DNA of 44,102 nt from Oceanibaculum pacificum (lineage in GTDB: Bacteria; Pseudomonadota; Alphaproteobacteria; Oceanibaculales; Oceanibaculaceae). Positions within the stretch are counted from its first letter, which is position 1; each line of letters starts with the position of its first letter. Below, in pieces: positions 1 to 8,540 of the stretch. Where the stretch lies: contig NZ_LPXN01000102.1 in NCBI RefSeq assembly GCF_001618175.1, positions 1-44,102 of the forward strand. The letters run 5' to 3'. The notes under the pieces were generated by a model. The model searched no databases and was not told the DNA's origin. It worked only from the letters and a program-made list of their open reading frames with translations. The position numbers and the translations under genes were made by a program.

Positions 1-106
1 GGGCGTCTCGAAGCATAAGGCCGCTGTCTGCTTTTCAAAGCCACTGGCAAGCGTCGGCTCCCTCTGCTCAAATGCGGCTCATCCTTCCGCAATCATCCGG
101 GTTCCC
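1..106. other. Upstream region with no feature recognised
   Basis: The 106 bp before the formamidase gene contain no convincing gene, RNA or promoter. It may hold the formamidase promoter, but no clear -35/-10 pair is visible. Confidence 0.3.
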
Positions 107-1054
107 ATGTCCAAGCATCACACGCTTTCCTCCAGCCCCGAAACCTGTCACTGGGGCGCGTTCGACGCGAAGATCAAGCCGGTGCTGGAGGTGGAATCGG
201 GCGACCGGGTGACGATCCACACCGTCTCCGGCGCGCCGGAGGTGACCAGCGGCGAGGGCATCGTGGTGCGTCCCGAGCTGAAGGAAATTCACGCGAAATC
301 GCCGCGCCTGTTGCCCGGCCATATCCTCACCGGCCCGGTGGCGGTGAAGGGCGCGATGCCCGGCGACGTGCTGGAAGTGCGCATCATCGACGTGTCGTTG
401 CGCGACGATTGGGGCTGGAACATCATCCGCCCGCTCGGCGGCACCCTGCCGGACGAGTTCCCGAACATGCGGTTGCTGCACATCCGCATGGATCTGGAGA
501 AGATGGTGGCGAAGCTGCCCTGGGGCGTCGATCTGCCGCTCGACCCGTTCTTCGGCGTGATGGGCGTCGCCCCGCCGCCGGGCTGGGGGGCGCAGACCAC
601 CATCATCCCGCGCGCCATGGGCGGCAATCTCGACATCAAGGAGCTGAAGCCGGGGGCCACGCTCTATCTGCCGGTGTTCAACGAGGGCGGCCTGTTCTCC
701 TGCGGTGACGGCCATGCGGTGCAGGGCGATGGCGAGGTCTGTATCACCGCCATCGAGACGGCGCTGAGCGGCACCTTCGAGTTCGTCGTGCGTAAGGATA
801 TGAGCCTGAAACTGCCGCAGGCGGAAACCGCGAAGCACTACATCACCATCGGCCTCGACCCCGATCTCGACGAGGCGGCGAAGATCGCGCTGCGCGGCAT
901 GATCGAGCTGATCTGCGCCAAATCCAACCTCAGCCGGGAGGACGCCTATACCCTGTGCAGCCTGGCCTGCGATCTGCGCGTCAGCCAGTTGGTGAACCAG
1001 CATAAGGGCATCCACGCCATGCTGCCGAAGGCGGCGCTGCACGGCGCGAAATAG
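107..1054 (+). CDS. Acetamidase/formamidase family protein
   Basis: A 315-residue protein of the FmdA/AmdA family, which hydrolyses formamide or other short amides to ammonia and the acid in the cytoplasm. The N-terminus (HHTLSSSPETCHWGAFDAK) and the following 'VESGDRVTIHTVSG' segment are typical of the family, as is the 'HAVQGDGEVCITAIE' stretch near residue 205, which belongs to the metal-binding core. Full length for the short form of the family. No clear Shine-Dalgarno sequence is seen before the ATG, but the homologous N-terminus supports this start. It ends 4 bp before the convergent ridA-like gene. Exact amide substrate cannot be told from sequence. Confidence 0.9.
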   Translation: MSKHHTLSSSPETCHWGAFDAKIKPVLEVESGDRVTIHTVSGAPEVTSGEGIVVRPELKEIHAKSPRLLPGHILTGPVAVKGAMPGDVLEVRIIDVSLRDDWGWNIIRPLGGTLPDEFPNMRLLHIRMDLEKMVAKLPWGVDLPLDPFFGVMGVAPPPGWGAQTTIIPRAMGGNLDIKELKPGATLYLPVFNEGGLFSCGDGHAVQGDGEVCITAIETALSGTFEFVVRKDMSLKLPQAETAKHYITIGLDPDLDEAAKIALRGMIELICAKSNLSREDAYTLCSLACDLRVSQLVNQHKGIHAMLPKAALHGAK

Positions 1055-1058
1055 CGCC

Positions 1059-1445
1059 TCAACCCTTGGCGGCCACCGCCTCGATCTCGACCAGGAAGGC
1101 GGGGCTGGCCAGCCCCGCCACGACCATCAGGGTGGAGGCGGTCTCCACGCCCTTCAGCATGCGGTCGCGGATCGCGCGGTAGGCCGGCACGTCCTGCTGG
1201 CGGGTGATCAGCACCGTCACTTTCACCAGATCCTCGACGCCCATGCCGGACGCTTCCAGGCAGGCGACGATGTTCTGGAAGGATTGCTCGCACTGCGCCT
1301 CGAAGCCGTCCAGCACCGCGCCATCGGCGGTGACGCCGATCTGCCCGGAAACATGCAGCCAGCGCAAAGCGCCGGAGCCTTCGACCGTCTGGGCGTATTT
1401 CGAGGCCGGCTGCGGCACGCCGTTCGGGTTGCGCTTGGTCAGCAT
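1059..1445 (-). CDS. RidA family (YjgF/YER057c/UK114) protein
   Basis: A 128-residue RidA-fold protein. Classical RidA deaminates reactive enamine/imine intermediates; many paralogues have pathway-specific roles. The internal ATG at 1445 is chosen because it begins the conserved domain (MLTKRNPNGVPQPASKYAQ) and follows a GAGGGA ribosome binding site; a longer open frame upstream lies inside the CoA-transferase gene. It ends with the family pattern 'FLVEIEAVAAKG'. The invariant Arg of true RidA lies in a motif 'xVxxxRxxLP' near residue 105; here the region reads 'TLMVVAGLASPAFL', without Arg, so this is probably a non-canonical subgroup without imine deaminase activity. It follows the CaiB-like gene by 11 bp, probably co-transcribed. 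Confidence 0.88.
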   Translation of the reverse strand: MLTKRNPNGVPQPASKYAQTVEGSGALRWLHVSGQIGVTADGAVLDGFEAQCEQSFQNIVACLEASGMGVEDLVKVTVLITRQQDVPAYRAIRDRMLKGVETASTLMVVAGLASPAFLVEIEAVAAKG

Positions 1446-1456
1446 GGCATCCTCCC

Positions 1457-2683
1457 TCAGATCACGCCCTTGGCGCGCAGCGCCTCGATTTCCTCGGCCG
1501 GCAGGTTCAAAAGTCCGCCCAGAACATCGTCCGTGTGCTGGCCCATCAGCGGCGGCGGCAGGCGGTAGGTCGCCGGCGTGCCGGACAGCTTCAGCGGATA
1601 GGCCAGCATGGTCACCGGGTCGGGCGACAGCGGGTGGTCCATCTGGACGGTCAGGTTGCGGGCCTTCACCTGCGGGTCCTCGAACACCTGGTCGATGCGG
1701 TTCACCGGGCTGCACGGCACGTTGCAGCCTTCCAGCCCGTCGACCCAATAGGCCACGCTCTGCGTCGCCGTCACCGCCTGGATCAGCGGGATCAGTTCCT
1801 CGCGGTTGCGAATCCGGTCCGGATTGCCGACGAAGCGCGGATCGGTCGCCAGATGCTCGATCTGCGCGAATGTGCAGAAGCGCTGATACTGCCCGTCATT
1901 GCCGCAAGCCAGGATGATGTAGCCGTCCGAGGCCTTGAACACCTGGTAGGGCACGATGTTGGGATGCGCATTGCCGCGCCGCACCGGCACGGTGCCGGAG
2001 ACCAGATAGTTGGTCGCCTCGTTGACCAGCCAGGAGACCTGGGTGTCCAGCAGGCAGGCATCGATATGCTGGCCCTCGCCGGTGGCGTCGCGGTGGCGCA
2101 GCGCCGCCAGGATGGCGACGGCGGAATGCATGCCGCACATCAGATCGGCGATGCCGACGCCGACCTTCACCGGCTCGCCCTCGACCTCGCCGGTGATCGA
2201 CATGATGCCGCCCAGCCCCTGGGCGACGAAATCGTAGCCCGCGCGCTCCGCATAAGGGCCGGTATTGCCGAAGCCGGTGACCGAGCAATAGACCAGGCGC
2301 GGGAATTCCGCCTTCAACTGCTCATAGCCCAGGCCGTATTTCGCCAGCCCGCCAGTCTTGTAATTCTCCACCAGCACATCGCATTCGGCGATCAGCTTCT
2401 TCGCCAGCGCCTGGCCTTCCGGCGTGGCGATGTCCAGCGTCACCGAGCGCTTATTGCGGTTGGCGCACAGATAATAGGCGCTCTCGGAGGTGTCGTTGCC
2501 CTCGGCATCCTTGATGTAGGGCGGGCCCCATTTGCGCGTGTCGTCGCCCTGGCCCGGCCGTTCGATCTTGATCACGTCGGCGCCGAGGTCGCCCAGCATC
2601 TGCGTGGCGCTGGGGCCGGCCAGGATGCGGGTCAGGTCGAAAATGCGGATGCCCGCGAGCGGTCCGGGGAAAGGCTGGGTCAT
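1457..2683 (-). CDS. CaiB/BaiF family CoA-transferase
   Basis: A 408-residue class III CoA-transferase, moving CoA between carboxylic acids. Opening 'PLAGIRIFDLTRILAGP' and 'GDLGADVIKIERPGQGDDTR' are the family N-terminal motifs; 'NRNKRSVTLDI', 'CSVTGFGNTGPY' and 'GYDFVAQGLGGIMSITG' follow. Asp180 in 'GVGIADLMCGM' is at the position of the catalytic aspartate (Asp169 in formyl-CoA transferase). Full length. It lies between the AEC transporter and RidA genes on the same strand, suggesting a small carboxylate uptake and CoA-exchange operon. Substrate is unknown; formyl-CoA:oxalate transferase is possible by family name only. Confidence 0.93.
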   Translation of the reverse strand: MTQPFPGPLAGIRIFDLTRILAGPSATQMLGDLGADVIKIERPGQGDDTRKWGPPYIKDAEGNDTSESAYYLCANRNKRSVTLDIATPEGQALAKKLIAECDVLVENYKTGGLAKYGLGYEQLKAEFPRLVYCSVTGFGNTGPYAERAGYDFVAQGLGGIMSITGEVEGEPVKVGVGIADLMCGMHSAVAILAALRHRDATGEGQHIDACLLDTQVSWLVNEATNYLVSGTVPVRRGNAHPNIVPYQVFKASDGYIILACGNDGQYQRFCTFAQIEHLATDPRFVGNPDRIRNREELIPLIQAVTATQSVAYWVDGLEGCNVPCSPVNRIDQVFEDPQVKARNLTVQMDHPLSPDPVTMLAYPLKLSGTPATYRLPPPLMGQHTDDVLGGLLNLPAEEIEALRAKGVI

Positions 2684-2736
2684 GGGATGCGGCCGTGATG
2701 TTCGGGTCTATGACAGGTGCGCGACCGTCGCCGATA

Positions 2737-2750
2737 GACGCCGAGGCGTC
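2737..2750. terminator. Short GC-rich inverted repeat between AEC and CaiB genes
   Basis: A perfect 6-bp inverted repeat (GACGCC, 2-nt centre, GGCGTC) lies in the 91-bp gap between the two minus-strand genes. No T-tract follows on either strand, so it may only be an mRNA processing or pausing hairpin. Confidence 0.2.
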
Positions 2751-2774
2751 AAGCGCCGGGGCGGCTACCCTGCC

Positions 2775-3704
2775 TTACATCAGGAACATCACCACCACGG
2801 GCAGGGTCAGGGCGGCGGCGATGACCTGGGCGGTGAGGATGCCGGCCATCAGCCGGTGGTCGCCACCCATCTGCCGGGCCAGGATGTAGGAGGATGAGGC
2901 CGCCGGGGTGCCGGAGAACAGCACCGCCACCTTCGCCGTCAACCCCTCGACGCCGAACACGAAGCAGGCGAAGGCGGTGAGCGCCGGCAGCAGCAGCAGC
3001 TTCAGCAATCCGGAGATCAGAATGCCGCGTTGGCCGGCCTTGGCGGCGGCGAAATCCAGCCCCGCGCCGACGCATAGCAGGCCGATCGGCAGGGCGGCGC
3101 GGCCGATGGCGTCCAGCGCCGGGCCCAGGACCGGCGGCAGGCTGATGTTCAGCCCGTTGAGCGCGAGGCCCAGGAACACGGCGAGAATGATCGGGTTGCT
3201 GGCCAGCGCCCGCACGATGCTGCGGCTGCCCGGCTCCGCCGTGCCGTTCAGCCGCGCCAGCAGGATGACCGACAATACGTTCACCGTCGGCACCACCACG
3301 GCGATGGCGATGGCGACCAGCGTGTTGCCGGCCGCGCCGTACAGCGCGCTGGCGGCGGCGATGACGACATAGATGTTCGGGCGGATGGCGCCCTGCATCA
3401 CCGAGGTCAGCGCCGGCATGTCCATATGCAGCCGGCCGCGCATCAGCAGCAGCCAGCCGATGATCATCAGGATCGGCGCGACCAGGGCTGCGGCCATCGG
3501 CAATATCTGCAACTCGCCGACGCTGGAGCCGGCCACGCGGGTCAGCAGCATGGCCGGGAACAGCACGTAATAGGTCAGCCGCTCGGTCGCGTCCCAGAAG
3601 GCGTCGCCCAGGCCGAGACGGGGAAAAACGAGACCGCGCTTCAGCAGCGTGCCGAGCAGGATCATCAGGAAGATGGGGCCGAGGGCGGAGAGGACGGAAA
3701 CCAT
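2775..3704 (-). CDS. AEC (auxin efflux carrier) family transporter
   Basis: A 309-residue integral membrane protein with about ten hydrophobic segments in two halves, the layout of the AEC family. Family features seen are 'GLALNGLNISLPPVLGPALDAIGRAALPIGLLCVGAGLDF' (described here in parts: N-x-L near residue 185, then the G-x-A-A-L-P-x-x-L-x-x-x-G-A-G-L pattern near residue 205-220). Bacterial members move organic acids such as malate or malonate in the inner membrane. It starts 12 bp after ruvX and precedes the CoA-transferase gene, so carboxylate transport for that enzyme is a reasonable inference. Substrate not determinable. Confidence 0.88.
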   Translation of the reverse strand: MVSVLSALGPIFLMILLGTLLKRGLVFPRLGLGDAFWDATERLTYYVLFPAMLLTRVAGSSVGELQILPMAAALVAPILMIIGWLLLMRGRLHMDMPALTSVMQGAIRPNIYVVIAAASALYGAAGNTLVAIAIAVVVPTVNVLSVILLARLNGTAEPGSRSIVRALASNPIILAVFLGLALNGLNISLPPVLGPALDAIGRAALPIGLLCVGAGLDFAAAKAGQRGILISGLLKLLLLPALTAFACFVFGVEGLTAKVAVLFSGTPAASSSYILARQMGGDHRLMAGILTAQVIAAALTLPVVVMFLM

Positions 3705-3716
3705 GATAGGGGGCGT

Positions 3717-4226
3717 TTACCGCGCCTTGCGCGCCGCGTCCAGCGCGCCTTGCAGAATGTAGGCCGCCGCCATCTTGTCGACCAGCTCGCCGCGCCGCTT
3801 GCGGGTCATGTCGGCGTCGATCATCAGCCGGGTGACTGCGGCGGTCGACAGGCGCTCGTCCCAGAAGGCGTAGGGCAGGCCCAGCGGGGCGATGTTGCGG
3901 GCGAATTGCCGGGTCGACTGGCAGCGCGGCCCCTCACTGCCGTCCATATTCACCGGCAGGCCGATGATCAGCGCGCCGACCTCGCGCTCGGTGACGATCC
4001 TGCGCAGCGCCTCCATATCTTTCGTCAGCTTGCTGCGGGCGATGGTTTCCAGCGGCGAGGCGATGGAGCGGCTGAAGTCGGACAGCGCGGTGCCGATGGT
4101 GGTGGAGCCGACATCCAGGCCAAGCAGCCGGGCGCGCGGCTTGAGCGCCTGGATCAGCGCCAGCACGGCCTCGATGGGGCTGTTTTCCGGCGGCTGGGGC
4201 GGGGTGTCGGGGTTGCGGTGCGTCAT
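3717..4226 (-). CDS. ruvX: Putative pre-16S rRNA nuclease / Holliday junction resolvase-like RuvX (YqgF)
   Basis: A 169-residue YqgF/RuvX protein with an RNase H-like fold, implicated in trimming pre-16S rRNA 5' ends. Visible motifs: '[17 protein letters not shown]' (first catalytic Asp near residue 40), '[14 protein letters not shown]' near residue 110 and '[10 protein letters not shown]' (second acidic pair) near residue 142. Slightly longer than usual because of a Pro-rich N-terminal extension (about 30 residues). It is divergent from gatC with an 80-bp gap, an arrangement common in alphaproteobacteria. Confidence 0.94.
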   Translation of the reverse strand: MTHRNPDTPPQPPENSPIEAVLALIQALKPRARLLGLDVGSTTIGTALSDFSRSIASPLETIARSKLTKDMEALRRIVTEREVGALIIGLPVNMDGSEGPRCQSTRQFARNIAPLGLPYAFWDERLSTAAVTRLMIDADMTRKRRGELVDKMAAAYILQGALDAARKAR

Positions 4227-4306
4227 GGCCGATGCTACTTTCCGCCGCGTTTCACGAATCCCTGAATTCTGCGGCTTTCCGCCGTTCCGCGAGGAAGACT
4301 TACAGC

Positions 4307-4594
4307 ATGTCGATGGACAAGGCCACCGTCGCGAACATCGCCCGACTGGCGCGCATAAGACTGAACGAGGACGAGCTGGAGCTCTACGCCAAGGAGCTGT
4401 CCGGCATCATGGGCTGGATCGAGCAATTGAACGCTGTCGATACCGGCGATGCGGAGCCGATGAGCAGCGTCGTCGAGCGCCTGCTGCCGGAGCGCGCGGA
4501 TGTCGTCACCGATGGCGGCATCCAGGAAGACGTGCTCGCGAACGCGCCGGATACGGCGCATGGCTATTACGTGGTGCCCAAGGTGGTCGAGTAA
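4307..4594 (+). CDS. gatC: Asp-tRNA(Asn)/Glu-tRNA(Gln) amidotransferase subunit C
   Basis: A 95-residue GatC, the small subunit that wraps around and stabilises GatA in the GatCAB transamidosome. Family features: '[18 protein letters not shown]' at residues 8-25, then '[16 protein letters not shown]' and a C-terminal '[11 protein letters not shown]'. The ATG at 4307 starts the family domain; a longer upstream frame reads back to 4232 without homology. A GAGGAAG ribosome binding site lies at 4290-4296. The stop overlaps the gatA start by one base (TAATG), so translation is coupled. Confidence 0.96.
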   Translation: MSMDKATVANIARLARIRLNEDELELYAKELSGIMGWIEQLNAVDTGDAEPMSSVVERLLPERADVVTDGGIQEDVLANAPDTAHGYYVVPKVVE

Positions 4595-6072
4595 TGACTG
4601 ATCTGACCGGATTGACGATGGCGGCGGCCCTGGACGGCCTCGCCAAGAAGGATTTCTCCAGCGCCGAGCTGACCGCCGCCTATGTGACGGCGATGGAAAA
4701 GGCGCGGCCGCTCAACGCCTACATCACCGAGACGCCGGACCAGGCGCTTGCTATGGCGAAGGCGTCCGATGCGCGGCGGGCCAAGGGCGAATCCCGCGCG
4801 ATGGACGGGCTGCCGCTGGGCATCAAGGATCTCTACTGCACCAAGGGCGTGCAGACCACGGCGGGCAGCCATATCCTGGGCGGCTTCACGCCGACCTATG
4901 AATCGACCGTCACCCAGAAGCTGTGGGATGCCGGCGCGGTCATGCTGGGCAAGCTGAATCTGGACGAGTTCGCCATGGGCTCGGCCAACATCACCTCCTA
5001 TTACGGCACGGTCGAAAGCCCCTGGCGCAAGGCCGGCGACAACCGGCCGCTGGTGCCGGGCGGCTCTTCCGGCGGGTCGGCGGCGGCGGTCGCCGCCCAT
5101 GCCGCCATCGCCGCCACCGGCACGGATACCGGCGGCTCGATCCGCCAGCCGGCTTCCTTCACCGGCATCGTCGGGCTGAAGCCGACCTACGGGCGCTGCT
5201 CGCGCTGGGGCATCGTCGCCTTCGCCTCCTCGCTGGACCAGGCCGGGCCGATGACCCGCAGCGTCACCGACGCGGCCATCATGATGGGCGTCATGGCGGG
5301 TTACGATGCGAAGGATTCCACCTCGGTCGATATCGCCGTGCCGGATTACCGCGCCGCGCTGGACGGCTCGGTGAAGGGGCTGCGCGTCGGCATCCCGAAG
5401 GAATACCGCGTTGACGGCATGCCGGCCGAGATCGAGCGGCAGTGGCAGCAGGGCATCGCATGGCTGAAGGAAGCCGGCATGGAGCCGGTCGAGGTCAGCC
5501 TGCCGCACACGAAGCACGCGCTGCCGACCTATTACATCATCGCGCCGGCCGAGGCGTCGTCCAACCTGGCGCGCTATGACGGCGTGCGCTACGGCCTGCG
5601 GGTTGAGGGCGATTCGCTGGACAAGCTGTACGAGAACACCCGCGCCGCCGGCTTCGGGGCGGAGGTGAAGCGCCGCGTGCTGATCGGCACCTATGTGCTG
5701 TCGGCCGGCTATTACGATGCCTACTACCTGAAGGCGCAGAAGATCCGCACGCTGATCGCCGACGATTTCAAGAAGGCCTATCAGCAGTGCGATGTGATCC
5801 TGACGCCGACATCCCCCTCGGCGGCTTTCGCCCTGGGCGAGAAAATGGACGATCCGGTCGCCATGTACATGCAGGACGTGTTCACCGTGCCGGCGAACCT
5901 GGCCGGCATTCCCGGCCTGTCGGTGCCCTCCGGCCTGTCGTCTGACGGGCTGCCGCTGGGCCTGCAGGTGCTGGGCAAGGCGTTCGATGAGGAGACGGTC
6001 CTGAAAGTCGGCCGGGTGATCGAGAAGGCGGCGGCATTCAGCACCAAGCCGTCCTTCCTGGCGGGAGAATAA
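4594..6072 (+). CDS. gatA: Asp-tRNA(Asn)/Glu-tRNA(Gln) amidotransferase subunit A
   Basis: A 492-residue amidase-signature enzyme that releases ammonia from glutamine for conversion of Glu-tRNA(Gln) and/or Asp-tRNA(Asn). The Ser-cisSer-Lys triad is visible: Lys78 in 'LGIKDLYC', Ser158 in 'GGSSGGS' and Ser182 in 'GTDTGGS', with the expected 24-residue spacing between the serines. Full length. Start is the ATG overlapping the gatC stop; the open frame extends far upstream but only this start fits the family. Presence of gatCAB implies indirect aminoacylation of Gln- and/or Asn-tRNA in this organism. Confidence 0.97.
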   Translation: MTDLTGLTMAAALDGLAKKDFSSAELTAAYVTAMEKARPLNAYITETPDQALAMAKASDARRAKGESRAMDGLPLGIKDLYCTKGVQTTAGSHILGGFTPTYESTVTQKLWDAGAVMLGKLNLDEFAMGSANITSYYGTVESPWRKAGDNRPLVPGGSSGGSAAAVAAHAAIAATGTDTGGSIRQPASFTGIVGLKPTYGRCSRWGIVAFASSLDQAGPMTRSVTDAAIMMGVMAGYDAKDSTSVDIAVPDYRAALDGSVKGLRVGIPKEYRVDGMPAEIERQWQQGIAWLKEAGMEPVEVSLPHTKHALPTYYIIAPAEASSNLARYDGVRYGLRVEGDSLDKLYENTRAAGFGAEVKRRVLIGTYVLSAGYYDAYYLKAQKIRTLIADDFKKAYQQCDVILTPTSPSAAFALGEKMDDPVAMYMQDVFTVPANLAGIPGLSVPSGLSSDGLPLGLQVLGKAFDEETVLKVGRVIEKAAAFSTKPSFLAGE

Positions 6073-6076
6073 GAGC

Positions 6077-7534
6077 ATGAGCGGATTGCTTATCGAGGGT
6101 AGCACCGGCACCTGGGAGGTCGTCGTCGGCCTGGAAGTGCATGCGCAGGTCACCTCCAACGCCAAGCTGTTCTCCGGTGCCTCGGCCGAGTTCGGCGCGG
6201 AGCCGAACAGCCAGGTCAGCCTGGTCGATGCGGCCATGCCGGGCATGCTGCCGGTCATCAACACGGTCTGCGTCGACCAGGCGGTGAAGACCGGCCTGGG
6301 GCTGAACGCGGCGATCAACCGAACCAGCGTGTTCGCCCGGAAGAACTATTTCTATGCCGACCTGCCGCAGGGCTACCAGATCTCGCAGTACGAGAAGCCT
6401 ATCGTCGGCGAGGGGGTGGTGCTGGTCGACCTGCCGGACGGCAGCACCAAGGAAGTCGGCATCGAGCGGCTGCATCTGGAGCAGGATGCCGGCAAGAGCC
6501 TGCATGACCAGCACCCGAGCAGGAGCTATATCGACCTGAACCGTTCCGGCGTGGCGCTGATGGAGATCGTCTCCAAGCCCGACCTGCGCTCCGGCGACGA
6601 GGCGGCGGCGTATCTGACCAAGCTGCGCGCCATCCTGCGCTATCTCGGCACCTGCGACGGCAACATGGAGGAAGGCTCCATGCGCTGCGACGCCAACGTG
6701 TCGGTGCGCAAGGCCGGCGACCCGCTGGGCACGCGCTGCGAGATCAAGAATGTGAATTCGATCCGCTTCGTGAAGCAGGCCATCGAGTATGAGGCGCGCC
6801 GCCAGGTCGAGGTGATCGAGGAGGGGGGCACGATCGTTCAGGAAACCCGCCTGTTCGATTCGCGCCAGGGGGTGACCCGCTCCATGCGTTCCAAGGAGCA
6901 CGCGCATGATTACCGCTATTTTCCCGATCCCGATTTGCTGCCGCTGGTGCTGACCGAGGAGCGGATCGAGACGATCAAGGCCAGCCTGCCGGAATTGCCG
7001 GACGCCAAGAAGCAGCGCTTCATGGAGGCCTATGGCCTGTCCGCCTACGATGCCGGCGTGCTGGTAGCGGAGCAGGAGACATCCGGCTTCTACGAGCAGG
7101 TGGTGACGTCCAGCGGCGACGCCAAGCTGGCCGCCAACTGGGTGATCACCGAATTGTTCGGGCAGCTCAACACCGCCGGCAAGCCCATCGCCGAGAGCCC
7201 GGTCTCGGCCGCGGCGCTGGGCCAGATGATCGCCCGCATCAAGGACGGCACGATCTCCGGCCGCATCGCCAAGGATGTGTTCGCCGAGATGTTCGCCACC
7301 GGCAAGGACGCCGACGCGATCATCGAGGAGAAAGGGCTGCGCCAGGTTTCCGACACCGGCGCCATCGAGAAGATCATCGACGACGTGATCGCCGCCAACC
7401 AGGACAAGGTGGCGGAATACAAGGCCGGCAAGGACAAGCTGTTCGGCTTCTTCGTCGGCCAGACCATGAAGGCCAGCCAGGGTAAGGCCAACCCCGGCAT
7501 GGTCAATGAGATGCTGAAGGCGAAGCTGGGCTGA
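6077..7534 (+). CDS. gatB: Asp-tRNA(Asn)/Glu-tRNA(Gln) amidotransferase subunit B
   Basis: A 485-residue GatB, the tRNA-binding kinase/transamidase subunit that phosphorylates the misacylated amino acid and receives ammonia from GatA. Motifs: '[11 protein letters not shown]' at the N-terminus, '[15 protein letters not shown]' near residue 95, '[10 protein letters not shown]', '[13 protein letters not shown]' and '[10 protein letters not shown]'; the YqeY-like tRNA-binding tail ends '[17 protein letters not shown]'. Preceded by GGGAGAATAAG four bases after the gatA stop. Last gene of the gatCAB operon; a strong hairpin follows. Confidence 0.97.
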   Translation: MSGLLIEGSTGTWEVVVGLEVHAQVTSNAKLFSGASAEFGAEPNSQVSLVDAAMPGMLPVINTVCVDQAVKTGLGLNAAINRTSVFARKNYFYADLPQGYQISQYEKPIVGEGVVLVDLPDGSTKEVGIERLHLEQDAGKSLHDQHPSRSYIDLNRSGVALMEIVSKPDLRSGDEAAAYLTKLRAILRYLGTCDGNMEEGSMRCDANVSVRKAGDPLGTRCEIKNVNSIRFVKQAIEYEARRQVEVIEEGGTIVQETRLFDSRQGVTRSMRSKEHAHDYRYFPDPDLLPLVLTEERIETIKASLPELPDAKKQRFMEAYGLSAYDAGVLVAEQETSGFYEQVVTSSGDAKLAANWVITELFGQLNTAGKPIAESPVSAAALGQMIARIKDGTISGRIAKDVFAEMFATGKDADAIIEEKGLRQVSDTGAIEKIIDDVIAANQDKVAEYKAGKDKLFGFFVGQTMKASQGKANPGMVNEMLKAKLG

Positions 7535-7568
7535 GCCCAACCGACTGAATTAAGTCGAAGAAGAACCG

Positions 7569-7604
7569 TTCAAGAATGCCCGGCATGTCCGCGGCATTCT
7601 TGAA
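7569..7604 (+). terminator. Strong hairpin between gatB and infA
   Basis: A perfect 12-bp inverted repeat, TTCAAGAATGCC (7569-7580) and GGCATTCTTGAA (7593-7604), with a 12-nt loop that can add a CGG/CCG pairing. It lies 34 bp after the gatB stop. There is no T-tract after it (AAAAAGG follows), so it is either a non-canonical terminator of gatCAB or a structure in the infA leader. Confidence 0.5.
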
Positions 7605-7609
7605 AAAGG

Positions 7610-7638
7610 TTGACCTCGTTCAAACTTCGGCTCAAACA
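7610..7638 (+). promoter_or_regulatory. Possible infA promoter
   Basis: TTGACC (7610-7615) sits 17 bp before CAAACA (7633-7638). The -35 match is good and the -10 match is poor. It lies directly after the hairpin and about 30 bp before the infA start codon. Tentative. Confidence 0.25.
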
Positions 7639-7669
7639 CAGGTCGGAATTTCCACAAGAAGGGACGCCT

Positions 7670-7888
7670 ATGGCGAAGGAAGACGTCATCGAATTTTCTG
7701 GCACGGTCGCAGAACTGCTGCCGAATGCCATGTTCCGCGTGAAGCTGGACAATGATCATGAAGTGCTGGCGCACACGTCGGGCAAGATGCGCAAGAACCG
7801 CATCCGCGTGCTGGCCGGCGACCGCGTCAATGTCGAAATGACGCCCTACGACCTCACCAAGGGTCGCATTACCTTCCGCTTCAAGTAA
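7670..7888 (+). CDS. infA: Translation initiation factor IF-1
   Basis: A 72-residue S1/OB-fold protein with the complete IF-1 sequence pattern: '[20 protein letters not shown]' in parts, '[22 protein letters not shown]' region and the ending '[11 protein letters not shown]'. It occupies the ribosomal A site during initiation. The start at 7670 is preceded by AGAAGGG; an in-frame upstream extension to 7610 is not part of the family. First gene of infA-maf-rng-yacG. Confidence 0.98.
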   Translation: MAKEDVIEFSGTVAELLPNAMFRVKLDNDHEVLAHTSGKMRKNRIRVLAGDRVNVEMTPYDLTKGRITFRFK

Positions 7889-7889
7889 G

Positions 7890-7907
7890 CGGCTCCGCCG
7901 GGAGCCG
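7890..7907 (+). other. Small hairpin between infA and maf
   Basis: CGGCTCC, a GCCG loop and GGAGCCG form a 7-bp stem immediately after the infA stop codon and just before the maf ribosome binding site. It may limit read-through translation or shape mRNA decay after the highly expressed infA. Confidence 0.3.
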
Positions 7908-7916
7908 GGAGGGGCC

Positions 7917-8540
7917 ATGCCCGCGCCTGCATCCATGCCTGCGCGGCCCCCCGCGCAGGCCAAGCTGATTCTGGCCTCCGCCTCGCCGCGCCGCCGCGAC
8001 CTGCTGGCGCAGATCGGCCTGACGCCCGACGCTATCGATCCCGCCGAGCTCGACGAAACCCCGCAGCCCCGCGAATTGCCGCTGGACTACGTCAGGCGCC
8101 TGGCCGAGGCCAAGGCGCTGGCCGTCGCCGCGCGCCATGCCGGCGGCTTCGTGCTGGCCGCCGATACGGTGGTCGCGGTCGGCCGCCGCATCCTGCCCAA
8201 GGCGGAGACCGAGGCTGAGGCGCGCGCCTGCCTGGCGCTGCTGTCCGGCCATCGCCACAAGGTTATCGGCGGGCTGTGCCTGATCGCGCCCGACGGCCGC
8301 CGGGTGGTCCGCGTCGTCACCACCGCCGTCACCTTCAAGCGCCTGTCGGACGAGGAGCTGCGCTGCTACATCGCCAGCGGCGAATGGCAGGGCAAGGCCG
8401 GCGGCTATGCGGTGCAGGGGCTGGCGGCGATCTTCGTCGCCCAGCTTGTCGGCTCCTATACCAATGTGGTCGGGCTGGATCTGCACATGGCCTACAAGCT
8501 GTTGGCGGGGCACGGATACCCATGCCTGGCGCCGGGCTGA
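7917..8540 (+). CDS. maf: Maf family nucleoside triphosphate pyrophosphatase
   Basis: A 207-residue Maf protein, hydrolysing dTTP/UTP or modified nucleotides to the monophosphate plus pyrophosphate, in house-cleaning. The N-terminal 'LILASASPRRRDLL' motif (about residues 18-31), 'VLAADTVVAVG' with its catalytic Asp near residue 80, and 'GKAGGYAVQGLAAIFV' near residue 160 are all present. An AG-rich ribosome binding site (GGGAGGGG) precedes the start. Its 3' end overlaps the start of the RNase gene by 19 bp. Confidence 0.94.
   Translation: MPAPASMPARPPAQAKLILASASPRRRDLLAQIGLTPDAIDPAELDETPQPRELPLDYVRRLAEAKALAVAARHAGGFVLAADTVVAVGRRILPKAETEAEARACLALLSGHRHKVIGGLCLIAPDGRRVVRVVTTAVTFKRLSDEELRCYIASGEWQGKAGGYAVQGLAAIFVAQLVGSYTNVVGLDLHMAYKLLAGHGYPCLAPG

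Noticed and set aside
4567-6318. 583-codon minus-strand open frame opposite gatA/gatB
   Set aside because: Typical GC-rich shadow; the His/Gln/Arg/Gly-rich translation has no family likeness and gatA/gatB are certain.
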